The notes: generated from the letters alone by a model not told the origin. A stretch of DNA of 64,000 nucleotides from an uncultured Treponema sp. (GCA_947165895.1 CAMVCB010000001.1:248001-312000); one strand, 5' to 3'. Shown: positions 1-9,900, counted from the first letter of the stretch. Translations and numbers: made by a program.

Positions 1-1
1 T

Positions 2-3000
2 TTTGCAGCCCTTAGCGGCGGTCTTGAATATTCTAAGGAGTGGTTTTCGATTTCTGAAAAGGCAGCAGCTTCTGTAAACACACAGAATGCCGCAGAAAAT
101 CTTCTGGTAAACGAACAGAAAAATTACCTTCCCCAGACTTATTATCTTGCATCTTCATCCGGTTATGCGACAAAGGCAGAGCCTTACATCACTGAGGCAA
201 AAATTCAGCTTTCTTCAGCCGACAACGGCACAATCATAAAGCACGGAGGCGAAACTGAATCTGGAATCTCCGGATATAAGATTCCTCTTTCATGGAATTT
301 TTCATCAATTACAGGAAGGGCCTGGGCGGCAGTTGACATAAAGCTTGCCAGCGGAAATCTTTTATCATCTTCCGATCAGCTGGAAGTCGCCTTAAAACCT
401 GATTTTGCATTAAAAGATAAAAACAGCTATGAGCTTTACCTTCAGCTTGGTGTTAAGGCGGAAAGTGATTTTACGGGCGAAGATAGTGATAAAATATCTT
501 CCTGGAAAATTACAGAAAAATCAGACAATGTCTTAATTCCGCTTGATTTAAGCCTTCAAAAATGGCAGACAATAAAAATTTCTTTATCAGATGAAAACAG
601 GGCAAAATTATCTTCAAATTATGATGCAAGAATCATTCTGCTTCAAAAAAACGAAGCTGCAGCCGCAGGAGATACTTCCGGAAAAATCTATGCAGGCCCC
701 TACAGACCTTTTGTAAAAAGCATTTACACACTCTCATCAAGCCTGCTTACAGTAAATGCGACCAGCCAGAAAAATAACTCAACTCCTGCAGCTGACGAAC
801 TCAAGAAAAAGGAAAATTACAGCTCCATCATAAACTGGAATTATAGTGCAGAAAGCGTTACCTCCCCTTCCCAGACAAAAATTACAGCCATTTCTTATTT
901 TGAGGCAGCAGATTTTTCTAATTACGGAGAAATTAATTTTGATTTTGCCTATGTCGGAAGAAATTTAAAAACTGCAAGTCTGAACGAGCCTGAAAACGAA
1001 GAATTTCTTTTTATTCTTGATAACAGCGCCATTTCAGCTGCCAGTGAAGGAAAAAAGGGCATAAAAGTCAGCATAAAAAATCTTAAAAATTATGTTTCTG
1101 AAAGTCTTATCTGGAACCGGCTTACAATTGACCTTACAGAAAATGAAGTTTTAATTAACGGAAATAAAATCTCAGCCCAGGACGCTTCTCTTGAAATCAA
1201 TTCTAAAAACATACCTGACCGCATGAAAATTGTTTTTGACACAAACATAAATAAAACTCTTTACCAGAGCGGAAGCTTTTACATCGACAATCTTTTTTAC
1301 AAGGGCTCATCGATAAACCTTACAGGCCAGCACTACACAAAAATCCAGTTTAAACAGAAAGAAAATGAGGATGAAAAAGCTCTTGTAAAAAATGCAGAAT
1401 TCATTCTTGAATCAAGACAGTCCGGTGGTCAGGCTTTAAAAAACGCCCCCAGAGATGCCGCAAAACAGGGCTCTGTCACATCAAGTGCAAAAGGAGGAGT
1501 AACTTTAGCGGGCATAAATCTGTCAGGAGACCTCACACTTTCACACTCTTCAAATGACACGGATTCAAATATTTTTAAGAATGCCGGTCACTCCATCAAA
1601 ACAGAAAAAGAGCTTGCAGGAATTTTTTCCTTTGAAGAAAGCTACAGATATAATCACGATGACAAAAACCTGAAAAAAACAAACAGTCTGTCAGCAGATT
1701 TTTCATCAGTAAAAGTGCCGGTAAAAATTGCTGCAAAAACAGAAGCAAAGAATGCCTGGTCGACCCAGAGTCAGAATTCGTCATTTATTTTTACGACAAA
1801 ACCCGGTATTTTTGAATTTTCACAGGAAGCAGGATTTTCACAAAAGATTAACACAAAAAAAAGCCAGTCTAAAACCTTTAATACAAATAATTACTTTCAG
1901 GGCTGGACTGACATAAGTCTTTTTGCCCTTTCTGACGGCGATAAATCTGCAATTTTCCGCAATGAAAAATACAAAAGCAGTGCCGCGGTAAAGCTTGCTC
2001 TTGCAGATATGAAGCCTTCCATCTCTTATGAGCTTAATTCCAGCATTACAAACTCCTATGAATATCTTTTTTCTGATTCAGAAGGATTTACATTTTCCCT
2101 TCCTTTCAGTCTGGGAAAGAGCAGCTTAAAATTTACTGCCTCAAAGCTGGCCGGGGGCAGTCAGGACATGCTCCTTTCATCAAATCTTGAAAATACTTAT
2201 CTTGAAGACACAAAAGAACTTTTTAAAAAACAGGGAGAAAGAAGCTACCTTTATAAAACAATTCCTTTTTATGATTTTTTTCAGAAGGATTTAAAAGACT
2301 CTATTCAAAAAGAAAAAAATGCTTCAACACAAAGGCTTACCTACTCCACTAAATATGAAACTTCATGGAACAGAAGGCTTTTTAACACACCAAAGGATTT
2401 GTTCATTCCTTCATTCGTAACTTTCGGCTTAGCCCGGGATCTGGCATCTGCAACAAAAGAAAGCGATATCCGCCAGTACAGGATAAGCATTACAAATAAC
2501 TCAATAAATAATTTTGGACGGGACTCATTTAATCCGCTTTTTACCTGGTATGCCCAGGACGAGGTTATTACAAGCCTTACAGGAATTTTAAAAGTCCCTG
2601 ATGATCTTCCTCAAAACACCAGCTGGACGCTTTCAGGCTACATCCAGGTTCTGCTCTTTATAAACGACAGTAACACCCTTAAAACAGCACTGGACGGTTC
2701 AATAGAAACTAATGCCAATTATTCAGGTAAAGCAACCCTTATCTGGCAGAGAAAGGGTTATACAACACCTGTCGTGGAGCTTGCAAAATTCATATCGAAA
2801 AAAGCAGCTCAAACTGATTTTTCCATCAGCCGCAAAGAAACGCTTAATTTTGAGATTTCAAAAGCAGACCTGATTAAAAAACAGGTTTATTCTTATGCCC
2901 ACTCAGTTGAGGCAAAATTCTTAAAGCACTATACAATTTCTACGGGACTGGGAATCGATTTTAAGTATTTCAGCAATTCCGCAAATCTTCTTTCTCTGAA

Positions 3001-3031
3001 TTTTTCAATCGGCGGAAAAGCTGAATTCTAA
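2..3031 (+). CDS. Large predicted outer-membrane protein (5' partial)
   Basis: The frame is open from the window edge to a TAA at 3029-3031, giving 1009 visible residues with no start inside the window. The product is Ser/Lys/Asn-rich and built of alternating polar and hydrophobic strand-like stretches. The first 300 residues look like soluble beta-sandwich segments. The last ~250 look like amphipathic beta-strands, and the chain ends in Phe, as is usual for outer-membrane beta-barrels. I do not recognise the family and name no function. It converges on the next gene with only a 19-bp gap. Start, signal peptide and true length lie upstream. The outer-membrane assignment is inference from composition and the terminal residue. 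Confidence 0.6.
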   Translation, partial: FAALSGGLEYSKEWFSISEKAAASVNTQNAAENLLVNEQKNYLPQTYYLASSSGYATKAEPYITEAKIQLSSADNGTIIKHGGETESGISGYKIPLSWNFSSITGRAWAAVDIKLASGNLLSSSDQLEVALKPDFALKDKNSYELYLQLGVKAESDFTGEDSDKISSWKITEKSDNVLIPLDLSLQKWQTIKISLSDENRAKLSSNYDARIILLQKNEAAAAGDTSGKIYAGPYRPFVKSIYTLSSSLLTVNATSQKNNSTPAADELKKKENYSSIINWNYSAESVTSPSQTKITAISYFEAADFSNYGEINFDFAYVGRNLKTASLNEPENEEFLFILDNSAISAASEGKKGIKVSIKNLKNYVSESLIWNRLTIDLTENEVLINGNKISAQDASLEINSKNIPDRMKIVFDTNINKTLYQSGSFYIDNLFYKGSSINLTGQHYTKIQFKQKENEDEKALVKNAEFILESRQSGGQALKNAPRDAAKQGSVTSSAKGGVTLAGINLSGDLTLSHSSNDTDSNIFKNAGHSIKTEKELAGIFSFEESYRYNHDDKNLKKTNSLSADFSSVKVPVKIAAKTEAKNAWSTQSQNSSFIFTTKPGIFEFSQEAGFSQKINTKKSQSKTFNTNNYFQGWTDISLFALSDGDKSAIFRNEKYKSSAAVKLALADMKPSISYELNSSITNSYEYLFSDSEGFTFSLPFSLGKSSLKFTASKLAGGSQDMLLSSNLENTYLEDTKELFKKQGERSYLYKTIPFYDFFQKDLKDSIQKEKNASTQRLTYSTKYETSWNRRLFNTPKDLFIPSFVTFGLARDLASATKESDIRQYRISITNNSINNFGRDSFNPLFTWYAQDEVITSLTGILKVPDDLPQNTSWTLSGYIQVLLFINDSNTLKTALDGSIETNANYSGKATLIWQRKGYTTPVVELAKFISKKAAQTDFSISRKETLNFEISKADLIKKQVYSYAHSVEAKFLKHYTISTGLGIDFKYFSNSANLLSLNFSIGGKAEF

Positions 3032-3050
3032 TCTGGCGGAAAAATTAATC

Positions 3051-5114
3051 TTACTGCAAAGGAGCAAAATAGCCTGTTTCATCGCGGCCACTTCTGTTCA
3101 AAAGATAAACCTCTGTTTCAACAGGAAGATATTTGTCTCCAAGATTTGTCATCATAGAAGAAACAAACTTAAGCTGGTAAACACCCTGGGGAGTCTGAAT
3201 TATATTTGAAACGACTTCAGAAAGTCCCTGGTCACGATAAACATAATATGAACGGCCGTTTGTATTGCGGCAGATATAATCAATCTGACTGCTTACGGCA
3301 TCCCGGCTGGTCTGAATATCACAAAATTGAATTGAATTATTGCACATATAGGCGGTAAGCTCTGAAAGATTATAATTTTCAAAAGAAATGGCATCTGAAG
3401 AACCAGCTGAAATAAATATGATTGCACGTTTTTTATCTGCATTAATCAAATCATTGCTGGCAAGACGCAGGGCTAAATCTACGCAGACTGTATCAGAAAG
3501 AGGATTTTTCAGGGCATCAAGGCTGAAATTTCTTACAAGAGAAGGACTTCCGACATATTCAGTAACTGGAATTTTTGATGCAGATACTATTCTCAAAACT
3601 CCCTGATTATTCATGTTTGCCGCAACTTCCTTAACGGCTGTTTCAATTTCAGTTTTATGCAAAATGCTTCCTTTTGAGCGGTCAATTACAATTGTAATAT
3701 CAGCCTGAGTATTATTTGAGGCAGAACCAATAAACTTAAGGTTCTGTACCGGCTGCTTATTTTCTGTAATCAGGAAATTCTGCTCCATAAGGCCCACTAC
3801 AGGCTGACGATGGCGGTTTTCGACCTTTACTTCCAGAGTAATTTCCGGGAATTTTGAAGAATCAATCTGTTCTATCTGAACAAAAAGGCCGCCGACAAGC
3901 TCAGAAAGCTTTGACATTACATAAACTTCGTTGGCAGTAAAATCTGTCACAATGAGGTTTTCGTTGATATCAGGAGCGGCAGTTGTTACGCGGGAAGGAG
4001 CATTTCCTGTATGAACATATTCAAAGAGGGCGCCGGTCTGTGGATCAACGGCATAAATCTTATTCTGATCACACAAAACAAGGCTTCCGTTCCAGAATTT
4101 AATTGCCTCCGGCTTTTTGAAAGTCTTTTTTTCAACCAGTTCGCGGATATAGTTTCCTGCCCGGTCAAATTCGTAAATACAGCCCGCAATCGAATCAGCT
4201 ACAAAAACCGATTCATCAAGAATATAAATGCCTGTAGGACCTTTAAGTCCGTCAAAATATGAAGTTTTTCCGCCAAAATAAAAAAGAGGATTGCCGTCAC
4301 TGTCAAAAACGCAGACACGGCGGTTTCCAAAATCAGTAACAAAGATTCTTTCAAGACTGTCTGTGGCAAGATACTGAGGGCCGATAATTCCGCCGTTATC
4401 CCGCCCCTTCTGACCTATGTATTTTATAAAGCGGCCTTTTTCATTCAAAACAGAAATGCGGTTACCGGCACTTTCACAGACTAAAAGCCTTCCGTCCTTC
4501 ATTCTGATTATATCGGTCGGGCGGTCAAAACCATTCAAAGGCCCCGTAATACGCTCAACAACAAAGCCGTTCTGATTCATCTTCAGAAGATTGTTAGAAT
4601 TATAGCAGACAAAGCAAAAGGTTCCGTCATTATTCGGAAGAACAGAAACAGGGCCTGAATAAATCATATTGCCGTTAAAAAATCCGGGATAACTTCCTGC
4701 CTCAGAAAGCTTCATAAGCTTGTCAGAAGAATCACCGGTCACACGTCGTTCTCGCACAACTTCAATTTTATTTTCCAGAAGGATTCCGCCGTAACCGTTG
4801 TCCCGGGCTGCCTGCCAGTAAGAAAGGGCAGAACCTTCCAGTCCGCTTTTATAATACGATTTTCCAAGCCAGTCCAGAATCAGACTGTCATCAGGCATAA
4901 AAGAAAGAGCCTTCTCAAACTGAACGATTGCCTCGTTAAATGCCCCCCTGTAATAAGCCTGAACGCCCCGCCTGAATTCCTCAGAAGCAAAACCTTCAGA
5001 ACTTGTACGGATTCTGTTTTCAGGGACAGTCATTCCCGCATCAGAAGTTATATTCTGACAAAAAAGAGAGAAGGATAAAACAGAAAGCAAAATCGACGTA
5101 AGAAGTTTTTTCAT
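3051..5114 (-). CDS. TPR / NHL-repeat / vWA-like exported protein
   Basis: 687 residues. A signal peptide is clear (MKKLLTSILLSVLSF, then SLFCQ). The Cys could be a relaxed spirochaetal lipobox, but signal peptidase I cleavage is equally possible. Residues ~45-110 contain TPR-like helices with a YYKSG-type repeat. Residues ~150-410 are beta-propeller NHL-like repeats with recurring FVTDFGNRRV-type strands. Residues ~465-650 look like a von Willebrand A domain; the MIDAS-like site reads DRSKG near residue 475, so the canonical DxSxS is degenerate. It follows the upstream TPR gene by 4 bp and is probably co-transcribed with it. Likely a periplasmic or envelope scaffold; its partner is unknown. 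Confidence 0.7.
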   Translation of the reverse strand: MKKLLTSILLSVLSFSLFCQNITSDAGMTVPENRIRTSSEGFASEEFRRGVQAYYRGAFNEAIVQFEKALSFMPDDSLILDWLGKSYYKSGLEGSALSYWQAARDNGYGGILLENKIEVVRERRVTGDSSDKLMKLSEAGSYPGFFNGNMIYSGPVSVLPNNDGTFCFVCYNSNNLLKMNQNGFVVERITGPLNGFDRPTDIIRMKDGRLLVCESAGNRISVLNEKGRFIKYIGQKGRDNGGIIGPQYLATDSLERIFVTDFGNRRVCVFDSDGNPLFYFGGKTSYFDGLKGPTGIYILDESVFVADSIAGCIYEFDRAGNYIRELVEKKTFKKPEAIKFWNGSLVLCDQNKIYAVDPQTGALFEYVHTGNAPSRVTTAAPDINENLIVTDFTANEVYVMSKLSELVGGLFVQIEQIDSSKFPEITLEVKVENRHRQPVVGLMEQNFLITENKQPVQNLKFIGSASNNTQADITIVIDRSKGSILHKTEIETAVKEVAANMNNQGVLRIVSASKIPVTEYVGSPSLVRNFSLDALKNPLSDTVCVDLALRLASNDLINADKKRAIIFISAGSSDAISFENYNLSELTAYMCNNSIQFCDIQTSRDAVSSQIDYICRNTNGRSYYVYRDQGLSEVVSNIIQTPQGVYQLKFVSSMMTNLGDKYLPVETEVYLLNRSGRDETGYFAPLQ

Positions 5115-5118
5115 GGCC

Positions 5119-5799
5119 CTAGTGACCTGCCTTTTCTACTGCCTGAATGTGGCGGGCAATTTCGGTATTTTCACCGTCTATTTTTTCTGCCTGAGAAAGA
5201 TAGGACAGGGCATCATCATAAAGCCCCAGCTTGTAATAAACATAGCCTAAAGAATCAAGACAGGCAGCAGATTTCGGAGAATTTTCGACAGCCTGCTTGC
5301 ACAGACTGAGAGCCCTGGTCAAATCCTTATTTGTACTTGCAAGCACATAGCCCAGCCCGTTCAGGGATGAAACATTCTGAGGATCCTTTTCCAGAGATTT
5401 TTCGTAATATGCAAGGCATTTATCAATATCCTTCTGTTCCCAGGCAATAAAAGCAATAGCCGCATAAACAGAAGATGTCATATAGCCTGTTTCAAGAAGC
5501 TTGTTGAGTTCAAAATCAGCAAGACGACGACGGCCGGAAAGGGCATAAATCACAGCAAGAAGAAAGCGGCACTGCAAAACACGCTCCAGCTGGGAGCCTG
5601 ATGTTACAACCTGCTCTAAAAAAAGGAGGGCTTCATCATAATTTTCAAGTTTTGCATAACAGAGCCCCAGAAAATAGGCAACTTCCATTTTATCGACTGA
5701 AGCATCAGAAGGAAGAGACAAGAAAAAGGCGAGCGATTTAGAATATTCGCCATCTTTATAAAGCTGAATTCCGTCTTTTAAAATATTATTCTCAGACAC
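5119..5799 (-). CDS. Tetratricopeptide repeat protein
   Basis: 226 residues from the GTG at 5799, which has a GGTGGGA element 4-5 bases upstream. An upstream in-frame GTG at 5811 lacks such a site. The protein is almost entirely TPR helices (for example GLCYAKLENYDEALLFLEQ and GYVYYKLGLYDDALSYL), about five to six repeats, with no signal peptide. It is therefore probably a cytoplasmic protein-protein interaction module. It sits directly before the TPR/NHL/vWA gene with a 4-bp gap, suggesting translational coupling and a shared process. No specific function can be assigned. Confidence 0.75.
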   Translation of the reverse strand: MSENNILKDGIQLYKDGEYSKSLAFFLSLPSDASVDKMEVAYFLGLCYAKLENYDEALLFLEQVVTSGSQLERVLQCRFLLAVIYALSGRRRLADFELNKLLETGYMTSSVYAAIAFIAWEQKDIDKCLAYYEKSLEKDPQNVSSLNGLGYVLASTNKDLTRALSLCKQAVENSPKSAACLDSLGYVYYKLGLYDDALSYLSQAEKIDGENTEIARHIQAVEKAGH

Positions 5800-5860
5800 T
5801 TTTCCCACCACGTGCGTTTTAATAATATACCGTCTCTATTTTACACCCAAAACAAGATGT

Positions 5861-6637
5861 TTACAATGAAAGATTGAGCTCTTTAATAAAATCAGAAGAA
5901 AGTTCTTCTGAAACAGAATCCGCAATTACTTTTGATATGGCAATATAGCCCTGGCTGCAGATTTCAAAATCTGTATTTCCCTCACAGTCAGGACTTGTAT
6001 GGGAATCAATAAAAACAGTTTCAAAACCGTCCTCTGTTTTTTTCAGGGAAACCTTATCGTTATAGTCTTTTACGCAAAGCTTTTCTGTAAATTTTACACC
6101 CCTGTAAGAAGGAATACTGTCTCCGTTAATATTTACAAAAGAAGGGCGTTTTCCAAGCCTGCAGATTTTTACAAGCTGAGGAAGATTTTTGCTCACAAAT
6201 TCTGCCATAGGCTCAAAATGCATATTTTCCTGCCCCTGCTCACTCCAGTCTTCACAGAAAACGCTTGCGGCAATTCCCGGGATTCCTGAAAAAACTGCCT
6301 GACGGGCAACAGCACAGGTTCCCGAATATACAACATCGCGGCCTACGTTTGGACCTTTATTAATACCCGAAACAACTGCATCAAATTTTACGCCGAATAA
6401 ATCGCTTGTAAGCCCCGTAATTACACAGTCAACAGGACTTCCCGAACAGGAATAAAAATTATCCGAGATTTTTTTTATTGTTAAAGGCTTCATAAAAAGA
6501 GAAAAGTGATTTGAAGCGGCAGACCGGTTTCTGTCAGGCGCAATAACATAAACCTTATGGCGTTTTGCAAGCTCAGCAACAAGGACCTGCAGACCTTTTC
6601 CGTTAATACCGTCATCATTAGAAACAAGAACATTCAT
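5861..6637 (-). CDS. surE: 5'/3'-nucleotidase SurE
   Basis: 258 residues. SurE is a metal-dependent phosphatase that removes phosphate from nucleoside monophosphates. The N-terminus MNVLVSNDDGINGKG holds the metal-binding Asp-Asp pair. APDRNRSAASNHFSL, SGSPVDCV and VSGINKGPNVGRDVVYSG are further family signatures. The start is set at the ATG at 6637 because a strong GGAGGGG lies 6 bases upstream; a longer frame to 6661 would bury that site. The gene follows the galactokinase-like gene by 35 bp and precedes the TPR genes, so it is probably within one minus-strand unit. Confidence 0.93.
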   Translation of the reverse strand: MNVLVSNDDGINGKGLQVLVAELAKRHKVYVIAPDRNRSAASNHFSLFMKPLTIKKISDNFYSCSGSPVDCVITGLTSDLFGVKFDAVVSGINKGPNVGRDVVYSGTCAVARQAVFSGIPGIAASVFCEDWSEQGQENMHFEPMAEFVSKNLPQLVKICRLGKRPSFVNINGDSIPSYRGVKFTEKLCVKDYNDKVSLKKTEDGFETVFIDSHTSPDCEGNTDFEICSQGYIAISKVIADSVSEELSSDFIKELNLSL

Positions 6638-6672
6638 AGCTTTCCCCTCCACAAAAATCAAGTTACCCTAAG

Positions 6673-7854
6673 CTAATCACGCACGATTGAAGCCCCGTTT
6701 GAAGGTTCAACCTCATATACATCCGGATGGAAGCCGAATATTTTTTCAAATTCAGCAATTTTAGCCTTAAATGTTTCTACATCGCTGTTTCTTACGATTG
6801 CATAAAGACAACGTCCAAAGCCCTTACCGGTAATTCGTCCGCAGGTAACAGGATTACGAACCTGTTCAAGATTCGGCTCAAGCTCACTTACCCGCTTTAA
6901 AATCCAGTCAATTTCAGGACATGAAATATCATATAAATCCCTCATTGTTTCGTGACTGTCATTTACAGCACGGGCAAAACGGAAGAAGTCAGAATTGATA
7001 AGGCCTTCACGCGCCTCAAGAAGGTCATTATGCTCCTTCAGCATGGTAAAAAGCTTTCTGTGAATATCCTCGCTTACAACGCTTAAAATCTCATTTATAT
7101 CGGTAATGTCTGTGATGTACTGCCAGCCGCCGTAAACATTAGGCTTTTTCTCCCTCAAATCACCAAGCAGCAGGGCATACTGAGGTTCAAAAATTGATTC
7201 TTCATTCCATACAGTCCAGCGGGGAACTTTTGTATCAACAAGGAGGATTTTTTTATCAGGAAAATCAAAGCTTGCATAGTCCCAGGAGTTTTTGAAATGA
7301 TCGGTGATTAAAAGATTGTCTTTTTTAGAAAATAAAGCCGCGTAGTTATCGGCAATGTGATTTGTAGTTTGAAGGAAAAGTTTATTGGCTCTTTCAAGAA
7401 CCTGAAGAAGGACATTATCGTTACAATTCAGCTTAAACAGTTCCTTTATGGCAATTGCGGCCGCGACCTTTATTGCCGTCGTGATTCCAAAGCCTGCCGA
7501 CGGAAGAATCTGACTGTAAACCGTAAAATCAATTCCATCAAGTGAATAACCGCCGGAAGTAAAACCGTAGATAACAGCCTTAACGGCATTTGCCCACTTA
7601 TCTTCTTTTTTATATTTCATCGCAGATGAAACTGTTTTTTTTCGTTCATTAAGCTGATGGAAGTAGAAGTGCATTCCCCCGTCGTTACGTTTAGAAAGCG
7701 CAACATAAACCGGAAGATTTATAGCCATAGAAAGTGTTTTGTCTTTAAAAAACCAGGAATGTTCCCCTATAAGATGAAATCTGCCGGGCGCCCTGGCCAC
7801 AACATCAGGAAGTTTTCCGTACTCCTTTTCATGGGCATCGTTTACTGCTTTCAA
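6673..7854 (-). CDS. Galactokinase-like GHMP kinase
   Basis: 393 residues from a TTG at 7854, chosen because GGGAGGGG lies 6 bases upstream; a GTG at 7884 would read through that site. The N-terminal RAPGRFHLIGEHSWF matches the galactokinase signature GRxNLIGEHxDY, but the usual Asp-Tyr is Trp-Phe here. The GHMP ATP-binding loop appears as PSAGFGITTAIKVA rather than the usual Gly-Leu-Ser-Ser-Ser. A C-terminal RITGKGFGRCLYAIV resembles the third galactokinase motif. The substitutions at the sugar-binding signature make galactose an uncertain substrate. Divergent from lnt. Confidence 0.75.
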   Translation of the reverse strand: MKAVNDAHEKEYGKLPDVVARAPGRFHLIGEHSWFFKDKTLSMAINLPVYVALSKRNDGGMHFYFHQLNERKKTVSSAMKYKKEDKWANAVKAVIYGFTSGGYSLDGIDFTVYSQILPSAGFGITTAIKVAAAIAIKELFKLNCNDNVLLQVLERANKLFLQTTNHIADNYAALFSKKDNLLITDHFKNSWDYASFDFPDKKILLVDTKVPRWTVWNEESIFEPQYALLLGDLREKKPNVYGGWQYITDITDINEILSVVSEDIHRKLFTMLKEHNDLLEAREGLINSDFFRFARAVNDSHETMRDLYDISCPEIDWILKRVSELEPNLEQVRNPVTCGRITGKGFGRCLYAIVRNSDVETFKAKIAEFEKIFGFHPDVYEVEPSNGASIVRD

Positions 7855-7959
7855 ATTCAGCCCCTCCCTCTCTTTCCTGCACACTTTTTTTTAACTTTTT
7901 TCTTTATTAAAAACTAAGTGCTAATATTTTTTTTCAATTATGTAGATAATAATATAGTA

Positions 7960-9729
7960 ATGAGTGTGATTTTACAAGTTTTTTATTCTGCATTTTCCGG
8001 CATCCTGCTTTCTCTTGCAATTCCCAGCGAACTTTACACCTTCGGATGTCCTCTTCTGACACTTATTGCACTCATTCCCTATTATTACACCATTACAAAA
8101 GCCAGAAATTTCCGCTTTGCCTTTATTTCAGGCTTCACGCAGACTTTTTTCACCCACATTATTTCAAGCTTCTGGCTTGCCTATTTTAAGGATTTTGCAG
8201 CCTTCACTCTTGGAGCCTCTGCCGCAGGAACTGGAGTAATCGGAGGTATTTTCGGATGTATTCTATATCTTCCCTATGATTCACAAAAAAAACAGAACAG
8301 ACTTTTAGATTTTACCCTGCACCAGAATGTATTTCAGACAAAATCTTTTAAAATCCTCTATTTTTCTGCAATTTACACTCTTTACGAATGGGTAAAATCT
8401 ACCGGCTATCTTGGTTATCCATGGGGAACCCTTTCTTCTGCCCTTTACACCTGGCCTCTTATCACTCAGATTGTTTCGATTACAGGAACCTACGGACTTA
8501 CATTTTTATTTTGCCTTGTAAACGCCCTGGCAGCAGAAAAATTTCTTGAAAATAAGATTTTAAAAGAGCCTCAGAATGATTTTTACTTCAGTCTGACAGT
8601 GAAATTTACCTTCTGTCTTTTTGCGGTAAGCCTTTTGTACGGACTTTTTCAGCTTGATAAAAAAAGAGTTCCTCAAAAACTTTTGACGACAATTATGGTT
8701 CAGCAGAACAGCGACCCCTGGAAGGAAAAATCTGATCACGATTCAATTCTCCGTTCTCAGCGTCTGACCCGCGAAAAAATCGCTGAACTTAAAGCTCAGA
8801 AGAAAAAGGTTGATTTTGTAGTGTGGAGCGAAGGCTGTTTAAGAAAAGCCTATCCGGCAAGCCAGGGGCATTACAGCATTTATCCGGGAGAAAAACCTCT
8901 TACCGAATTCATAAAAGAAATTAAAATCCCCCTTCTGGCAGGAGGGCGATATGTAAGAAGCTACGAAAAAGCAGAGGTTTGTAACGCAGCCCTTCTTTTT
9001 GATTCAGAAAGCAATCTGCGGGGCTACTACGGGAAAAATCACCTTGTTCCCTTTGCCGAAGCACTGCCGGGGCGTGAATATGCCGCAGTAAGGAAATTTT
9101 TAAAGGAAAAACTCCGCATTTCTTCCGGCTGGACACCGGGCGACCAGTATGTTTTTTTTGACATTCCTGCAAAATGGAATGACAGCCGCAGTCTGCCACC
9201 TGCAAAATACATCGATGTGTCAAAATCTTATTCTTCCCAGGTTTACGAAGAAAACAAAGGACCGACAGTCCGCATTTCAACGCCTATCTGCTTTGATGAC
9301 GCCTTTCCTGACGTAATGGGACCTCTTTTTAAATACGGCTCAGAGCTTTTTGTAAACATCACGGATGATTCCTGGTCCCTGAAAAAATCCAGCGAAATCC
9401 AGCATTTTGTAATTGCATCTTTTGCGGCAATCGAATACAGAACAACAATGCTGCGCTCCTCAAATTCCGGCTACTCTACAGTTATTTCACCGACCGGAAA
9501 AATTCTTGCAGAATCTCCTCTTTTTGAAGAATATGCCCTGGCTTTTGATGTTCCGGTCTTCGAACGCGAAACCACACTTTACGCAAGGCTTGGAAACTGG
9601 CTTCCCCTGCTCATACTTTTCTTATTTGCAATTTACTGCCTTACAGAATATTTTTCTTTCGAGCCTACGGATTACATTCCGTCTTCCCGCAAACTAAAAA
9701 AGCACAAGAAATCAAAAAAGAAAAAATAA
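7960..9729 (+). CDS. lnt: Apolipoprotein N-acyltransferase Lnt
   Basis: 589 residues. Lnt adds the third acyl chain to lipoproteins in the inner membrane, fitting a genome with many lipoproteins. The N-terminal ~220 residues hold about six hydrophobic segments, and residues ~230-540 form a carbon-nitrogen hydrolase domain. The catalytic triad is visible as Glu in VWSEG (~291), Lys in YGKNHLVPFAE (~358) and Cys in ICFDDAFP (~444). A final transmembrane segment is followed by a Lys-rich tail (KKHKKSKKKK). The ATG at 7960 is the likely start, matching the beginning of the first hydrophobic segment. No clear Shine-Dalgarno is present; a GTG at 7918 is the alternative. Confidence 0.9.
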   Translation: MSVILQVFYSAFSGILLSLAIPSELYTFGCPLLTLIALIPYYYTITKARNFRFAFISGFTQTFFTHIISSFWLAYFKDFAAFTLGASAAGTGVIGGIFGCILYLPYDSQKKQNRLLDFTLHQNVFQTKSFKILYFSAIYTLYEWVKSTGYLGYPWGTLSSALYTWPLITQIVSITGTYGLTFLFCLVNALAAEKFLENKILKEPQNDFYFSLTVKFTFCLFAVSLLYGLFQLDKKRVPQKLLTTIMVQQNSDPWKEKSDHDSILRSQRLTREKIAELKAQKKKVDFVVWSEGCLRKAYPASQGHYSIYPGEKPLTEFIKEIKIPLLAGGRYVRSYEKAEVCNAALLFDSESNLRGYYGKNHLVPFAEALPGREYAAVRKFLKEKLRISSGWTPGDQYVFFDIPAKWNDSRSLPPAKYIDVSKSYSSQVYEENKGPTVRISTPICFDDAFPDVMGPLFKYGSELFVNITDDSWSLKKSSEIQHFVIASFAAIEYRTTMLRSSNSGYSTVISPTGKILAESPLFEEYALAFDVPVFERETTLYARLGNWLPLLILFLFAIYCLTEYFSFEPTDYIPSSRKLKKHKKSKKKK

Positions 9730-9871
9730 TATCTCTCTTTATCTGCGGCTATAAATTCAAAATTCAATTTTTAGTCAATACTTCATAACAGAATTTTTTA
9801 TCAAAGCACAAAAAAAAAATTTGTCAACAAAAATAGTTTAAAAAATTTCTCCTGAATTTCCCTAAATTCTA

Positions 9872-9900
9872 TTGTCGCAACATATTTAGTGTTATATCAT
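9872..9900 (+). promoter_or_regulatory. nrdR operon promoter with candidate NrdR box in the spacer
   Basis: TTGTCG (9872-9877), a 17-bp spacer and TATCAT (9895-9900) form a good sigma-70-type promoter 54 bp before nrdR. The spacer holds GCAACATATTTAGTGT (9877-9892), matching the NrdR-box consensus ACACTATATATAGTGT at 12 of 16 positions by my count. A weaker 10/16 match lies at 9824-9839. NrdR normally binds paired boxes, and the spacing here is not the usual one, so the site is inference. Confidence 0.5.

Noticed and set aside
2..3031. SprA-like secretion translocon identity for the partial outer-membrane protein
   Set aside because: Size and strand-rich character recall it, but no specific motif supports the name, and the N-terminus is missing.
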